Shown here: positions 10,349 to 20,605 of the stretch, one piece after another | Layout of the letters: the number at the start of each line of letters is the position of its first letter | How positions within the stretch are numbered: position 1 is the first letter of the stretch | From: Cercophora sp. LCS_1 | Taxonomy: Eukaryota > Ascomycota > Sordariomycetes > Sordariales > Lasiosphaeriaceae | Reading direction: 5' to 3' | DNA length: 64,000 nucleotides | NCBI GenBank assembly: GCA_036250225.1 | Contig: JAPZLL010000007.1 | Location: 496,001 to 560,000, forward strand | The notes under the pieces: model-generated | Told to the model about the DNA's origin: nothing | The model's input: the letters and a program-made list of their open reading frames with translations, nothing else | The model's database searches: none | Program-made: the position numbers and the translations under genes

Positions 10349-10928
10349 TTTATGTTTTTTTTTTTTTTTTTTGCGATGCAATGTTGATTTGCGATTGGGA
10401 TGTGACTCTTTTTTGGTTGTGGTGTGGTTCGATGCGATTGTGAGGATGCGTGGTGAGGATGCGCCGTCGCAAGTTTTCGAGGGGTGACGAAACGTTTGTT
10501 TACCTGTGTCCCGACCTAGTATTGGTTTCCGGGGTGTTGATTCCGCCACACCGTTTTCCCTGCACGCCAAGCCATGCACCGATTGGTTAGCTGTCAATAA
10601 GACCCTAACCCCGCGTCATCTCACGAGGGTTCTGCAGCTTATCTTTCTTATCTTTTTTTTTTTTATTGGGTTGATCCTCAAGGTTCTCATTCTCAATCGC
10701 GATGTCTTGTTGGGATATCTGAAAGGTTTGGATGGGAGCATTTTGACCCTTTTTTTCTCTTCTTTTAACCTCGGGCTCCAAACAAAATTTTAGCGGATGC
10801 TGAACTTTCTGCCTCGAAATCTCGACCGACTGGGGTGCCGACTGCATTCCAACCACCTTGTTTTTTTTCTCTTTAACAAAAAGAAATGAGCAGCATCTCA
10901 TCGCCAGTTTCGATTTTTTGGGGTCCGG
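10349..10928. promoter_or_regulatory. Divergent promoter region of spc25 and rrn6
   Basis: 580 bp with several poly-T or T-rich runs (about 10354-10371, 10650-10665, 10750-10757, 10861-10868), typical of nucleosome-poor divergent promoters. No gene seen. Confidence 0.45.
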
Positions 10929-13900
10929 ATGGCTGACACGCGTGAGGGGAGTCGCTCAAAAGGGGCTATTCGGCCTCGTCTGGGCGGCATCCTCGGACGC
11001 CTGACGTATGCTCCGAGTGAGGGCAGCGAACCCATTGGGGACTTGCAGCTCAACCGCGCCAAGAATGAGAGTAAGTCTTGCTTTTGCCCCTGTCCTGACG
11101 GTTTCTTCTAACAAACCAAGCACCTTACTTCCAGCAAGTCACGCCGTTTAAGCAGTGGTGTGCGGCAACTAGAAGCGCCGCGTACAAGTTCGACGGTCAA
11201 CCGCCATGGCGCATAGCAAGGTCGCAACGTAACTGGTTGCTCAAGACGTACCCCGATGCCCTCCTAACTGACGAGGACACCGAGATGCTACACATGGAAG
11301 AGATTGCTGATGCTGGTCATTCTTCTCCCCATACCCCAGCTCCCGAATCAGCAACTCTTCTCGCCACCGGACAAATTATCGACCTGCGAAATCGACATGA
11401 CGCAGCTGTTGGAGTTCCAGCTCTGGCTCTTGCATCCGGTCATTCCGGCCAGACCTTGCGGCTGATGTGTTTTGCCAAGGAAGAACGGATATGGGACTCG
11501 GAAGATCTCAAAGTCAGCCTCGATACACTGAATCCTCGACTCACGGGCGAGTGGACTCAGGACAGTTTGCCCATCACCCTGATCAAGTTTGCCCTCGACG
11601 GCGCCAAGTACGACCCGATTCGCTGGCTCATCGTGCAAAGGGCAAGCTCAACAACCATCTGCGAACCCGAGCTGAGGATCATCTCCACAAAGTACACCGA
11701 GCTGTCTGGAAAGGATTCATTTTCGTCCCAAATCATCGCCAACCCTCTTTTCACCATCAACAGTGGCCAGACAGGAGGCGTAGCACATTCCGATGCCGCA
11801 TTCAACCCGGTGTTTGGTCAAGACCCGCCACAGCTGGTCATCATCGACCAAATAGGAACATGGAGTGTGTGGGATATCCATGGTCGGAGAGCTGCGCGTC
11901 AAAAGACGTTAAAGCCCGTGATGAGGTGGTGTGGCAACATTGCCAAGGGGATCCTTTCAAAAATGCTGTCTCCAGGAGCGCAGATTCGACAACAGCACAC
12001 TATCCTGTGGCTAACGCTTGACCGCACCACGCTCAAAACCTGGAGTGGTCCCAGAGAACCCACTCCCGAATCAGAAACGTCTCGTGATGCGGAGCGGCCT
12101 CGGCTCTTATTGATGGCCAGCACCAATGCTGTTTCTTTGGTTGACACAGAGAACACGAGGTGGCTTTCAGTCACCTCTGCCATTCTGACCCATCCTACCC
12201 AGCGGGTCTTGGACGTGAAACCTTCGCCCCTGAGTCCCTATCAAGCTTTCATTCTCACTAGCACGATGATTATATGGGTAACTGCAAGGGAGACTGGCAG
12301 TGGAAAGTTGAGCTTGGAAGTCCTTGCGTCATGTGCTCATCGGAGAGATGGCCTCACCGCCACCTTGCGACTTGACATCTCCCCGGCCGCAAAGCTCAGT
12401 GGGCGCAAGGCCTGTTTTGCAAGCGTTCGCTCTGTAAAAAACAGCCAAATGACGATTGTTTGGTTTATCAACCCTCAGCCAGGCTATCCAGCTCAGTACT
12501 ATCACTCCCTTGTCACACTCGAGGGCTTGTCCAACTGTGTTGGCTTGGACATGCTTCCAGTAGTTCGTTTGGCTGAAGACGACGCTGGTGTTCGAGGGAA
12601 TGGTATTCTGTCAAGGAAAACAGTAAGATTCTTTCAGATCCTCGCACTTGGGGAAGATCTCAACCTTCGCGCAGCACTCTGTGTATGGTTAGATCAACCG
12701 GACGTCAAGGTCCCGCCCCCCGAGACACTCGTTGAGAGAAAGCGCATCAAAGCGTTTGAGAGATCGGAGCGGAAGAAATTTCTTCGTTTGCTTGGCGAAA
12801 AGTTCGTGGTGCCTGACGGGTATGACGAGCGTCAGACCACCAGGCTCATTCGCCCGGCTCAAGAGATGCCCGAGACGCCTAGAGAGGGGTTGGTAACCCC
12901 GCTAAAGACCGGATACTACAAGGCGTTTAGCTCTCGGGTGTCCAAAGATAGACAAAGCCTCCGGGATCCGAGTAGAGCCTGGACTGAACCGGAGGGCGTA
13001 AGCCTCAGTTCCATTGGGTATACTATTCAGCAGAGGAAGATCGACGGGCTCATGCGGAGATATTCACTGTAAGTCACTTTAATCCGTACGACGTCCATTG
13101 CTAACGCTTGATAGGCTGGAGTTGGCTGGGCCGGGTAGGACTCTTGAGGAACTCATGCGCTTGGCTGCAGAGTGGGAATCTCGTCGGATCGATCTAGAGG
13201 AAGAAGAGGGGCTGGCCATCATGGCTCCTGGCGAGAAGATGTCCGGGCTCAATTTGGATGACACGATATCGAGGTTTGAGAATCTTTTTGACGGGCCACA
13301 GTTATACGATGGCGAGCTGGCGCTACTCCATCGTCATCGCTGCCTCCAACATCTCGCGGCCGAAACTGTACTTTCCGAAGTCGGCATTGTCGCTCAAGAG
13401 GAGGATGAACCAGCAAGGCCTGTAAAGGCGGAAAGCGAGGAACTTCAGAGCTCAATGAGTTTCCAAAGTTCACCTCCCCTCCCCTTGTCCCAGGAAGAAC
13501 CGGAACTACCCTCGCTCAGGCCAACGGCTCAGGTCGAAGACCCAGTCAGCATTCGCACACGCCGACTTGCGTTCATGAAACCAGTCATGACGAACACGCG
13601 GGCGAAAGCGCGGACGAAAACGGGGAAAGAAACCGAGGAAGAGACGGCGGTTCACTCCCACTGGGAGCTCGGCGCTGACCCAAACATGGTCAATTGGAAC
13701 CCATGTAAATCCCGCGATGATGAAGTCGACGACAGATTGCGGAAGAAGATGGAGAGAGCAAGGAAGAGGGCTGAAAAGTTGGCATCGCAGGGCGTGTTGG
13801 ACGGCGTGAGCAAGGTTGAATCCCAGCCACTGCCCGTCATCGTAGCGAGCCAGCAAGAGCTCCTCAGCGTTCCTGGACCATCGTCACAGGTTTGGGGAGC

Positions 13901-13985
13901 ACCGTCGCAGTCACTGTCGCAGATAGTACCTGGGGCGTTTGGCGGCAGGCCGAAGAAGAAAAAGGTCAAGAGTGGGTTTAGATAG
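10929..13985 (+). CDS. rrn6: RNA polymerase I initiation factor Rrn6-like
   Basis: Model join(10929..11070, 11121..13068, 13115..13985), 986 aa. Rrn6 is the WD40-type scaffold of the core factor (Rrn6-Rrn7-Rrn11) that loads Pol I on rDNA promoters. Introns of 50 and 46 bp (GTAAGT donors; GCTAACG branch in the second) join in frame. The N-terminal half has beta-propeller-like strands (LVIIDQIGTWSVWDIHG, LLLMASTNAVSLVDTENTRWL, FILTSTMIIWV). A helical middle follows, including LRAALCVWLDQP. The last 300 residues are acidic/serine-rich, ending in a basic KKKKVKSGFR tail that resembles Rrn6 C-termini and can act as a nuclear signal. Identification rests on overall architecture and remembered family features; sequence conservation in this family is low. 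Confidence 0.75.
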
Positions 13986-14215
13986 GGTTGGATTTTGCTT
14001 TCTGTCGATGATACCCTTTTCAATTGCAGTCTGTTGTATGTAATCAAGCACGTCTCAATTCACAAGAGTGGCAAGCACGATGCCAGCTTTGCCCCGCAAA
14101 AACGTACGTTGACATTGGCATCCCAAACACCCCACATCTTCAACCTTCAAACTCTCACTCACAACCCAACGACCACTATACATCCTCACAACAAATTCCT
14201 AGAAAGGCTTTCAAA

Positions 14216-15000
14216 ATGTCCCACCACTGCCACGACGAACACCACGACCATGGACACTCGCACGGCGACGAGCACGATCACTCAGACGACATCACACCCG
14301 CCCTGCAATTCTCGCTCTACCAACACATCAACTTTGACGAAATCGTCGCTCTCAACGAAGCAGCCCCCCACTCAGGCAAAGCTGTCTGCAAGAAACCCTG
14401 GACCGAACGTCTAACAATCGAACCCGAGCTGGAGTCAGATGCAGACGAACAACTCCTCATTAGCATCCCGTGAATTCTCCCCCCATCCCCTCCATCCCTT
14501 CACACATGCACACCCTAACCCTCCCCTTCATCATAACTCACATCACATCAACTTACTTACACACATAAAACCACAGCTTCACCGGCCAAGTCAAACTCCA
14601 CTCAATCCTCATCCGCACCTCCGACTCAGACAGCGCGCCCAAAACCCTCAAAGTTCTCATCAACCGCGAGGACATCGACTTTGGCTCCGCCGAAGACGCA
14701 GAAGGCACACAAGTCTTTGAACTTTCACGCACATCCGAGGTGCAGGAACTCCCCGTTCGAAGAGCCAAATTCAGCGCCGTGAGACGGCTGGCATTATTCT
14801 TCCCCGACAATTTTGGGGATGGGGACGAGGACGTCACGCGCATTTCGTACTTGGGATTCAAGGGGGAGTGGATGCAGCTTGGACGAGCACCGGCGAATAT
14901 TCTGTATGAGGCTGCGGCGAACCCGGGGGATCATAAGATCAAAGGGACGAGTGTGAACCAGATGGGGAGTGGGATTGGTGGGAGAGGACCGGGTATTTGA
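14216..15000 (+). CDS. PITH-domain protein
   Basis: Model join(14216..14469, 14577..15000), 225 aa. The PITH domain is named for its presence at the C-terminus of the proteasome-interacting thioredoxin TXNL1; stand-alone PITH proteins such as human PITHD1 lack the thioredoxin part, as here. The domain spans about residues 30-205: LQFSLYQHINFDEIVALNEA, LESDADEQLLISIPF (across the splice), VKLHSILIRTSDSDSAPKTLKVLIN, then RISYLGFKGEW near the end. The 107-bp intron has a GTGAAT donor. The first 25 residues are unusually rich in His and Asp (HCHDEHHDHGHSHGDEHDH), a likely metal-binding tail (inference). It is tandem with rrn6, 230 bp downstream, and convergent with the CCDC25 homologue. Confidence 0.9.
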
Positions 15001-15020
15001 TTTCATCGCTGTGGTAGCTA

Positions 15021-15971
15021 CTACATAAAGTCATCCTCCCAGTCTGAGTTGCGGTCTTGGTTGCTTGCTCCTGCGAGGTTTTCTTCCGAAAAGAGATCGT
15101 CGTAGGCGTGATCTTTTTGGTATTTTTTCTCCGCGCGCTCCTTCATGATGCGGACTTCTTCTTTTTTCTTTAAGGGGGTTAGTATTGGGAAGTGTGGGAA
15201 AAAGGGGAAAGGGGAAATATTACCCGTGCTTGCACAGCTGCTTGGTCGCGCTTGCGGAGTTGCTTGAGATGATCCTCTTTCTCCTGCTGGAGATCGGGAT
15301 ACTTTTCGACTTTGGTCTTGTTGAGGCGGTTGACGATGGGGTTTTCTCGCTGGGGAACTAGGATGCGCTTGACCTGTGTGTGTTGGTGAGCATCGCATCT
15401 TGTTTGATGCCGCTGCTAGAGACATGGAAAATTACCTTTTTGTGGTCCTTGAAACTCACTTGACCGGCGGCCATGCTGCCATCCTTTTTGAGATTGGACC
15501 ATGGTGTGTAGATGACGGTGATGTTGTCCTTCTTGTTGCCCTCGATCGAATTGGCTTTGGTCAGTTGGCCAAGGTCGGTTAGGAGATCCTCGGGGATGTT
15601 GTCCCACGTCTCGCCCTCGCGCAGTCGCAGGTAAATGTGAGCACTAGACAACTTGTCGACGTGGAACTTATAGTATGGTCAGATATGTGTTGGTCATCTC
15701 AGTCTCATACAAACGAAAGCTCATACCCTGCGATTGTTGCGAGTTAGCGCCAAAGGGGGTACGATCTTTTTAGCTTGAGATTTCACTCCAAAATAAAACT
15801 CACCAAACGTCCTCTTCCCAACCGTGCTTGATGAGTTCCTCATCTTTTTCACACAATTTGTCAGGCAAGCTCGTTGGGCTCGATATTGCAGGACTCACTC
15901 TCGAACTTGTCCTTGCCGACGTAGACATACGCCGGCGGATCGACGACGTTGGATGTGAAATAGTACACCAT
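15021..15971 (-). CDS. CCDC25/NFACT-R domain protein with a one-base exon
   Basis: Model complement(join(15021..15167, 15224..15373, 15436..15666, 15727, 15804..15843, 15899..15971)), 213 aa. The NFACT-R (DUF814) domain fills residues 1-120: MVYYFTSNVVDPPAYVYVGK, ELIKHGWEEDVW, then FHVDKLSSAHIYLRLREG, KANSIEGNKKDN and VIYTPWSNLKK. A charged coiled coil follows (KKEEVRIMKERAEKKYQ), ending in the family's acidic DWEDDF terminus. In the family it is linked to ribosome-quality-control NFACT proteins, and human CCDC25 is a DNA sensor; the fungal role is unknown. The tryptophan before FHVDK needs a G that is neither at the end of the TG exon nor at the start of the next. A single G at 15727, flanked by a good acceptor and donor, supplies it. 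Without it the frame breaks. Divergent from uL3m. Confidence 0.85.
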
Positions 15972-16315
15972 CTTGAATCAGTCGGGAAGATGCCGCAGCC
16001 CCAAGCAAGACCAGGAAAGTCAGTTATTATCAAATGTTTGCGCTGCCGATTTACTGAAGAAATAATTCTTTGCGACGGCAGGAAACTGATAGCTTCCCCC
16101 CCTCTTGCGCCTTGCCGACGACCGAAAAGGGACAGTAAAAGGGTTAGGGTTGTGCATGCAAATCAACCCAATCTCTTATCGGAACCTGTCAAAATTCTGA
16201 CGACCCCGGCACAAGCACACTCAACACCAACGCCGTCGCCAATTCTACCCACCCACCATCCACGTCATAACACCACCACCAATTCGATTCGTTCTCTCAC
16301 ACAAAGTCCGCCACA
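15972..16315. promoter_or_regulatory. Divergent promoter region of the CCDC25 homologue and uL3m
   Basis: 344 bp between ATGs. The uL3m-proximal half is C/A-rich (leader-like). A TTAGGGTT word sits near 16141-16150, a telomere-repeat-like box often seen upstream of ribosomal-protein genes in fungi; its role here is an inference. Confidence 0.4.
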
Positions 16316-17407
16316 ATGCCCCCTCGGCTACCCGCCCTCTGCAGGCGGCAGCTCCCCCTCCGCACCCTCCTCCAACCTGCTCACCACCAACAACAACAAC
16401 AACCAATCCGACCCTCCTTCCTCCCCCTAACCGCCACCCGCGGCGTCAAATACGGCTGGTCCACCCTCCCGCACCGCGCCCGACCCAAACGCTTCAACCA
16501 AATCACTTCGGGTCTCCCCGTGCCAACAACCGGGCCCGCAGCGGCCCTCAAGCGCCGCGAGCGCACAACACCGCTCCGATCCGGCGTGCTAGCCATCAAA
16601 AAAGGCATGACAGCCTTCATGGGGAAATCCGGCTCCCGCATCCCCTGTACCGTCCTCCAGCTCGACCGAGTCCAAACCATCGCCAACAAGACCCGTGCGA
16701 AAAACGGCTATTTCGCCGTCCAAGTCGGGCAGGGGGAGCGACACCCAGACAACGTGGGCGCGCCGCAGCTGGGGTATTTCGAGGCCAAAGGCGTGGCGCC
16801 CAAGCGGGAACTCGCCGAGTTCAAGGTCAAAGACGCGAGTGGGCTGCTGCCGGTGGGCGTGCAGCTCATGCCGGATTGGTTCCATGTCGGCCAGTGGGTG
16901 GACGTACGGAGCAATACGAGGGGAATGGGATTTGCGGGTGGTATGAAGAGGCATGGGTTTTCGGGCCAGGAGGCGTCGCATGGTAACTCGAAGAATCATC
17001 GCACGATTGGTAGTGCGGGACCGAGTCAGGGCGGCGGTTCGAGAGTGTACCCTGGCAAGAAGATGCCGGGGCGCATGGGCGGGCAGAGGGTCACGGTGCA
17101 GAATTTGCCCGTGTTGATGGTGGATAATGATTTGGGGATTGTGGTGGTGAAGGGCTGCGTGGGTGGGCCAAAGGGATGTTCGGTTAAGATCCAGGATGCG
17201 GTCAAGAAGCCCCCGCCGGCGGCTGAGTTTATCGAGGCGACGAGGAAGACATTGGAGGAGAGGTTCCCTGAGGCGGAGGAGACGCTTGAGGCGGCGAGGA
17301 AGAGGCACTTAGAGCTCAAGTTGGCGAGGAAGGAGGGGAGGATAGAACAATTGCTTGCTGCGGGCGTGGCGGATGGGAGCGTAAGTGAGGAGTTGACTGC
17401 GGCGTAA
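16316..17407 (+). CDS. mrpl9: Mitochondrial large ribosomal subunit protein uL3m
   Basis: Single exon, 363 aa. uL3 is an early-assembly protein of the large subunit near the peptidyl-transferase centre; this is the mitochondrial form. The first 40 residues are rich in Arg, Leu and Gln without acidic residues (MPPRLPALCRRQLPLRTLL, then a Gln run), a typical mitochondrial presequence. The L3 core includes SGVLAIKKGMTAFMGK, RVQTIANK, QVGQGERHPDN and VGQWVDVRSNTRGMGFAGGMKRHGF. After that come SHGNSKNHRTIGSAGPSQGGGSRVYPGKKMPGRMGG and VQNLPVLMVDND, the L3 signature. The C-terminal helical tail is charged, as in fungal mitochondrial L3. Very GC-rich codon use. Head-to-head with the CCDC25 homologue; convergent with coa1, 105 bp apart. 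Confidence 0.95.
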   Translation: MPPRLPALCRRQLPLRTLLQPAHHQQQQQPIRPSFLPLTATRGVKYGWSTLPHRARPKRFNQITSGLPVPTTGPAAALKRRERTTPLRSGVLAIKKGMTAFMGKSGSRIPCTVLQLDRVQTIANKTRAKNGYFAVQVGQGERHPDNVGAPQLGYFEAKGVAPKRELAEFKVKDASGLLPVGVQLMPDWFHVGQWVDVRSNTRGMGFAGGMKRHGFSGQEASHGNSKNHRTIGSAGPSQGGGSRVYPGKKMPGRMGGQRVTVQNLPVLMVDNDLGIVVVKGCVGGPKGCSVKIQDAVKKPPPAAEFIEATRKTLEERFPEAEETLEAARKRHLELKLARKEGRIEQLLAAGVADGSVSEELTAA

Positions 17408-17512
17408 AGTGGATGGGGAAGAGCCTCGTTTGGGATCACTTTGTATCATATACATATTTACAAACAGGGGGTATTATTGTACATCAATGTAGAACCTATT
17501 ACCGATTCTACC

Positions 17513-18198
17513 TTATTTGTTCATCTGCCTGTACCCTCGGGTGGTGGCGGAACTCTCTACGTCGTCGTCAAACACGTCGGCCGGCAAAGCCTTGAACGGA
17601 TCACCCTCCTCGAGCAGGTCGAGCTTCTTCCCGTTGGACATCTCCAGGCTCCACTCGGTCGTCTCAAACATGCCCCTGGGTGTCAACCTGTGGCTCTTGA
17701 ACCGCATGACGCCTGTGTTGCGCGTGCCCTTGACCGCATAGTGGATGTCAATCTTGCCATGCAGCTGGTTCATGGTGCCCCCAATCCAAGGGATCTGTGC
17801 GGCGAAGTAGATGTCATCGCCGAGGTACTCGCGAGCCTTGGGCGAGGTGCGCAGGGCGTAGAGGGTGCCGTTGACGATGGGCGACGAGCTCTTTTGGTAG
17901 TTGAAGATCGCAATGGAAGCGGCGGCAACGAGGACGGCAAAGATGGGAAATGTTCGACGCCACACGGGGCTACGGCCTCCTACGTCTGTTGGGTGTGTCG
18001 GTTAGCTGGAGGGGTTGAAGATGGAGGGGAGGGGGGAACAGTACTGGGAAGCTCGCGGTCTGCGCGACGCTCCATGAGGGGTCCATCGCCTGGTTTAGGA
18101 GCTGCTACAAGCGTCCGGTGCTGGGGTTTCACGGAAAGGGGCCGTATCCTCCGCACGAGGACGGATTGCCCTCGTTGGAGAGCTATCCGGGATAGCAT
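17513..18198 (-). CDS. coa1: Cytochrome c oxidase assembly factor Coa1
   Basis: Model complement(join(17513..17985, 18045..18198)), 208 aa. Coa1 is an inner-membrane protein that works with Mss51 and Shy1 early in Cox1 maturation. Residues 1-50 form a basic mitochondrial presequence (MLSRIALQRGQSVLVRRIRPLS). After the 59-bp intron (GTACTG donor, GCTAACCG branch, CAACAG acceptor) comes the motif GRSPVWRRTFPIFAVLVAAASIAIF, whose hydrophobic part is the single membrane helix. The intermembrane domain follows (SSSPIVNGTLYALRTSP, LGDDIYFAAQIPWIGGTMNQLHGKIDI, VKGTRN), which matches the Coa1/TIM21-like fold pattern. The C-terminus (EEGDPFKALPADVF) is acidic. Length and topology fit the family. Confidence 0.88.
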
Positions 18199-18701
18199 GG
18201 CTGTGGTGGAATGCGTGAGTTGACAACCGTCCTCGACTGGCGTCACATCACATGGCGCTCCCGTTGGGAATTTTTGGTATGCGTTTATCCGGTGTGGAGG
18301 GTTAGGGTTGCACAGGTCTTTCGAGGTGAACTTCTGTCAGTGTTGCCAAAAAAAACCCAGCCCTCGCACCGTCCACCAAACTCGATAATGTCGAAGATTG
18401 AGAACGGTAGCATTGATTTGCCAAAGAGAAGGTGCCTTGTGCAGGCTTCATTTAAACATATACACCTAGGGTTTATGGACTCGCCCGTCCTGCAGCTGGC
18501 TTTAGTTTCGGATAGGTGGGTGGAGCGTATTGTATACGACTTGGCGACCTTTGGATCCTTCCGGGGTCCCCAATGAATTTGCTGCATCCGAACATGTAGC
18601 CTTCCGCTCCCCTTCTCCCACTTGCCGCTATTTGGAAATCTAGCTTTCCGCGGCCGATCTTCCCTTTGGTTCCCGACGTACCTTCTCGGTCCTTGTTCTC
18701 A
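18199..18701. other. Intergenic, no gene seen
   Basis: About 500 bp between the coa1 start and the 3' end of the decayed kinase-like gene. No coding signal recognised. Confidence 0.45.
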
Positions 18702-19653
18702 TCAAGGGAGCAAGCCGTCCTCTCGTAAGCATTCGAGGTGGTCTCGATACGCCCGCATCAGGAAGTTCACATCCCCTTGCACCATCTGGGTAGGATCTTT
18801 CTGAGGCGGTAGCTGGTTGATACGTTCCAGATCTACAATCATGATAATCTGGTTCCCGCCGCGATTGACGAGGTGAAAATTGTCAAGCTTCAGGTCGTCG
18901 TGTGAGATACCCTGACTGGCAAGGGCATTGAGCGCCTGGTCGAAGAGTGGCCGAACATCTTGTTCACTGAGGACTGCACCCTCGGGCTCTGCCACACACG
19001 AACCGCCGATATCCGATAGAACTAGGGCACGAGACTCCTCATACTGGGCCTGACCATAGCATATCGGAATCACGAGGCCTTGTAAACACTTCAGCTTCTC
19101 GTAGGCCGCTTTTTCCGTATCGAACTCATCATCCCATCCACCTTTCTGCTTCTTCAAAATAATAATAATATTGGTCGGTAAACCCCACTCCGGGAACGAG
19201 GAATGTGCCCGTGAGCGGAGCGGTGAGGGGAGCCAGCGTAGGAGAGCCTGGATGACGGGCTGAAGCAACGAGTGGTGCACAGAGAGCCGGAGAACATTGG
19301 GGTGCTCTCGATCGGTTTGCGCGCCCGTAGCGATGATTCTGCGGCTCCCAAAGCGGAAGGACTGAGAGGAAACGTCAGCTAATGCGCAAATAGTGTCGAT
19401 AGGTGGCAAAGTATGTTTACGATTATCCTTGGTGATAAAATGGATTCCCCCAAATCCGAGCCCCCATTGTCCATGATTTGTGTGAGCTAGGTTGGTTCTG
19501 CGGGCAAATTGAGTGAGAAGGGACACTCGAATGAGGGCGTGCCAACCAAACAGTCTTGGCGCTGGAACAATGCCAACGTACGCAGGTTGTTCAACCAAAG
19601 CTGTCTCCCCTCGCGCTCCTTCCTGAAGCCTAAGGATCTCGTCAAGTCGTCAT
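18702..19653 (-). pseudogene. Decayed kinase-like gene (no in-frame start)
   Basis: A frame of about 316 codons (18702..19649) carries a protein-kinase-like domain. It has a lysine-bearing strand (NIIIILKKQKGG) with a downstream helix (DEFDTEKAAYEKL), hinge-like residues VIPICYGQAQYEESRALVLSDIGG, a catalytic-loop-like HDDLKLDNF and a metal-loop-like IMIVDLERI. HDD replaces HRD and DLE replaces DFG; such divergent kinases are multi-copy in Sordariales genomes. No ATG exists upstream of the domain in this frame. A stop sits at 19650..19652, and the nearest ATG (19653) is one base out of frame, so it looks inactivated near its start. The first decoded residues (RLDEILRLQEGARGE) look like a charged N-terminal helix. 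Alternatively an unseen upstream exon supplies the start. Faces a second decayed gene on the other strand. Confidence 0.55.
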
Positions 19654-20605
19654 GGCCGCTCCCGGTCCCAACACTGCCGAATACTACATTCTACAACATC
19701 CCACTAATTCGGTATACAATACAAGGTACACAACTACACAATTGGCTCTGACAAGGAGTGGGCGCGGCGATGCAAACCGACAACAAAACGTATTCCTCTC
19801 ACCTACGTTGCCGACGGCATTACCTATGCCGATTTGAAGAAGCCTTCCTTCCTCTCTATGACGATGATCATTTGCAGATGAACGAGCCTGCTGTGGCCTC
19901 TAACCCCGGGAGATGGCGCTTTGAAGTCGAAGCCGACTGCGAAAACTGGTTCAATAGTGAGATATCCAACATCGTTCTTGCCGCATGGACGAAATGTCCG
20001 AGCGTTTTGCAAACATCGCACAACAAGCCGCTCAGTGACGAAAATATCAGCGAGAATGTCGATTCGACATATTCCACCAGGATTGGAAACCAAAGAGTCC
20101 CTCGCGCACCATAGGCGAGATAAAAAGGAACCCTATCATTCCGCAGGACTGGCAGGCTGGGGACATCTCATCTAGGGGTTCTCAGGAAAAACTCCCTCAA
20201 GGGCTCCGTGGGTGCGTACACGTATTGCCGCCAGTTTACAATAACGCGGAGTATTGTACAATACAACACGATAGTTATGCGCACAAATATCGATGCCCCC
20301 AGATCTTCTGCTTTGACAGCCAGACTTTGCTTCTCCTTCAATTCCGGGCATCGAAGCTGGACGAGATTATTGATGAGGGTTGCCCAGTCGACTGCTGGGT
20401 CCTCCCGGGAACGGGCAGTTACTGCACGCTGCGATACGGCCTGTACCGGCTCCTCGCACAAGGCTGGAGAAGGTGCCAGGGAATGTCGGCGGCCGACCAG
20501 CTGACCGTGGGTGAGCTGCGTGGGCATTCCCGCGAGTTTTTTAGCGGGCGGCCCGTTTGGAAGGTCAACGGGGACAGTTTGCTCGACCGTCCGGGCGGCT
20601 ACTAA
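19652..20605 (+). pseudogene. Decayed gene of a multi-copy fungal family, putative nuclease-like fold
   Basis: Related protein segments occur in order but in different frames. These are MAAPGPNTAEYYILQHPTN (from 19652), then YTIGSDKEWARRCKPTTKR, YVADGITYADLKKPSFLSM, and after a shift near 19860 YDDDHLQMNEPAVASNPGRW to RIGNQRVP. After another shift near 20100 come IGEIKRN, WQAGDISSRG and, through a probable intron (20212..20274, GTGCGT...GATAG), CPQIFCFDSQTLLLLQFRA to LLDRPGGY with a TAA at 20603. At least three frame breaks plus the stop indicate decay. The E-x-K in IGEIK with an upstream Asp resembles PD-(D/E)XK nucleases, and kinase/nuclease combinations exist in Crinkler-like fungal proteins; both links are inference. 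The family is recalled as a hypothetical one. Confidence 0.5.

Noticed and set aside
16589..17308. 239-codon antisense frame
   Set aside because: Antisense shadow of the uL3m gene.
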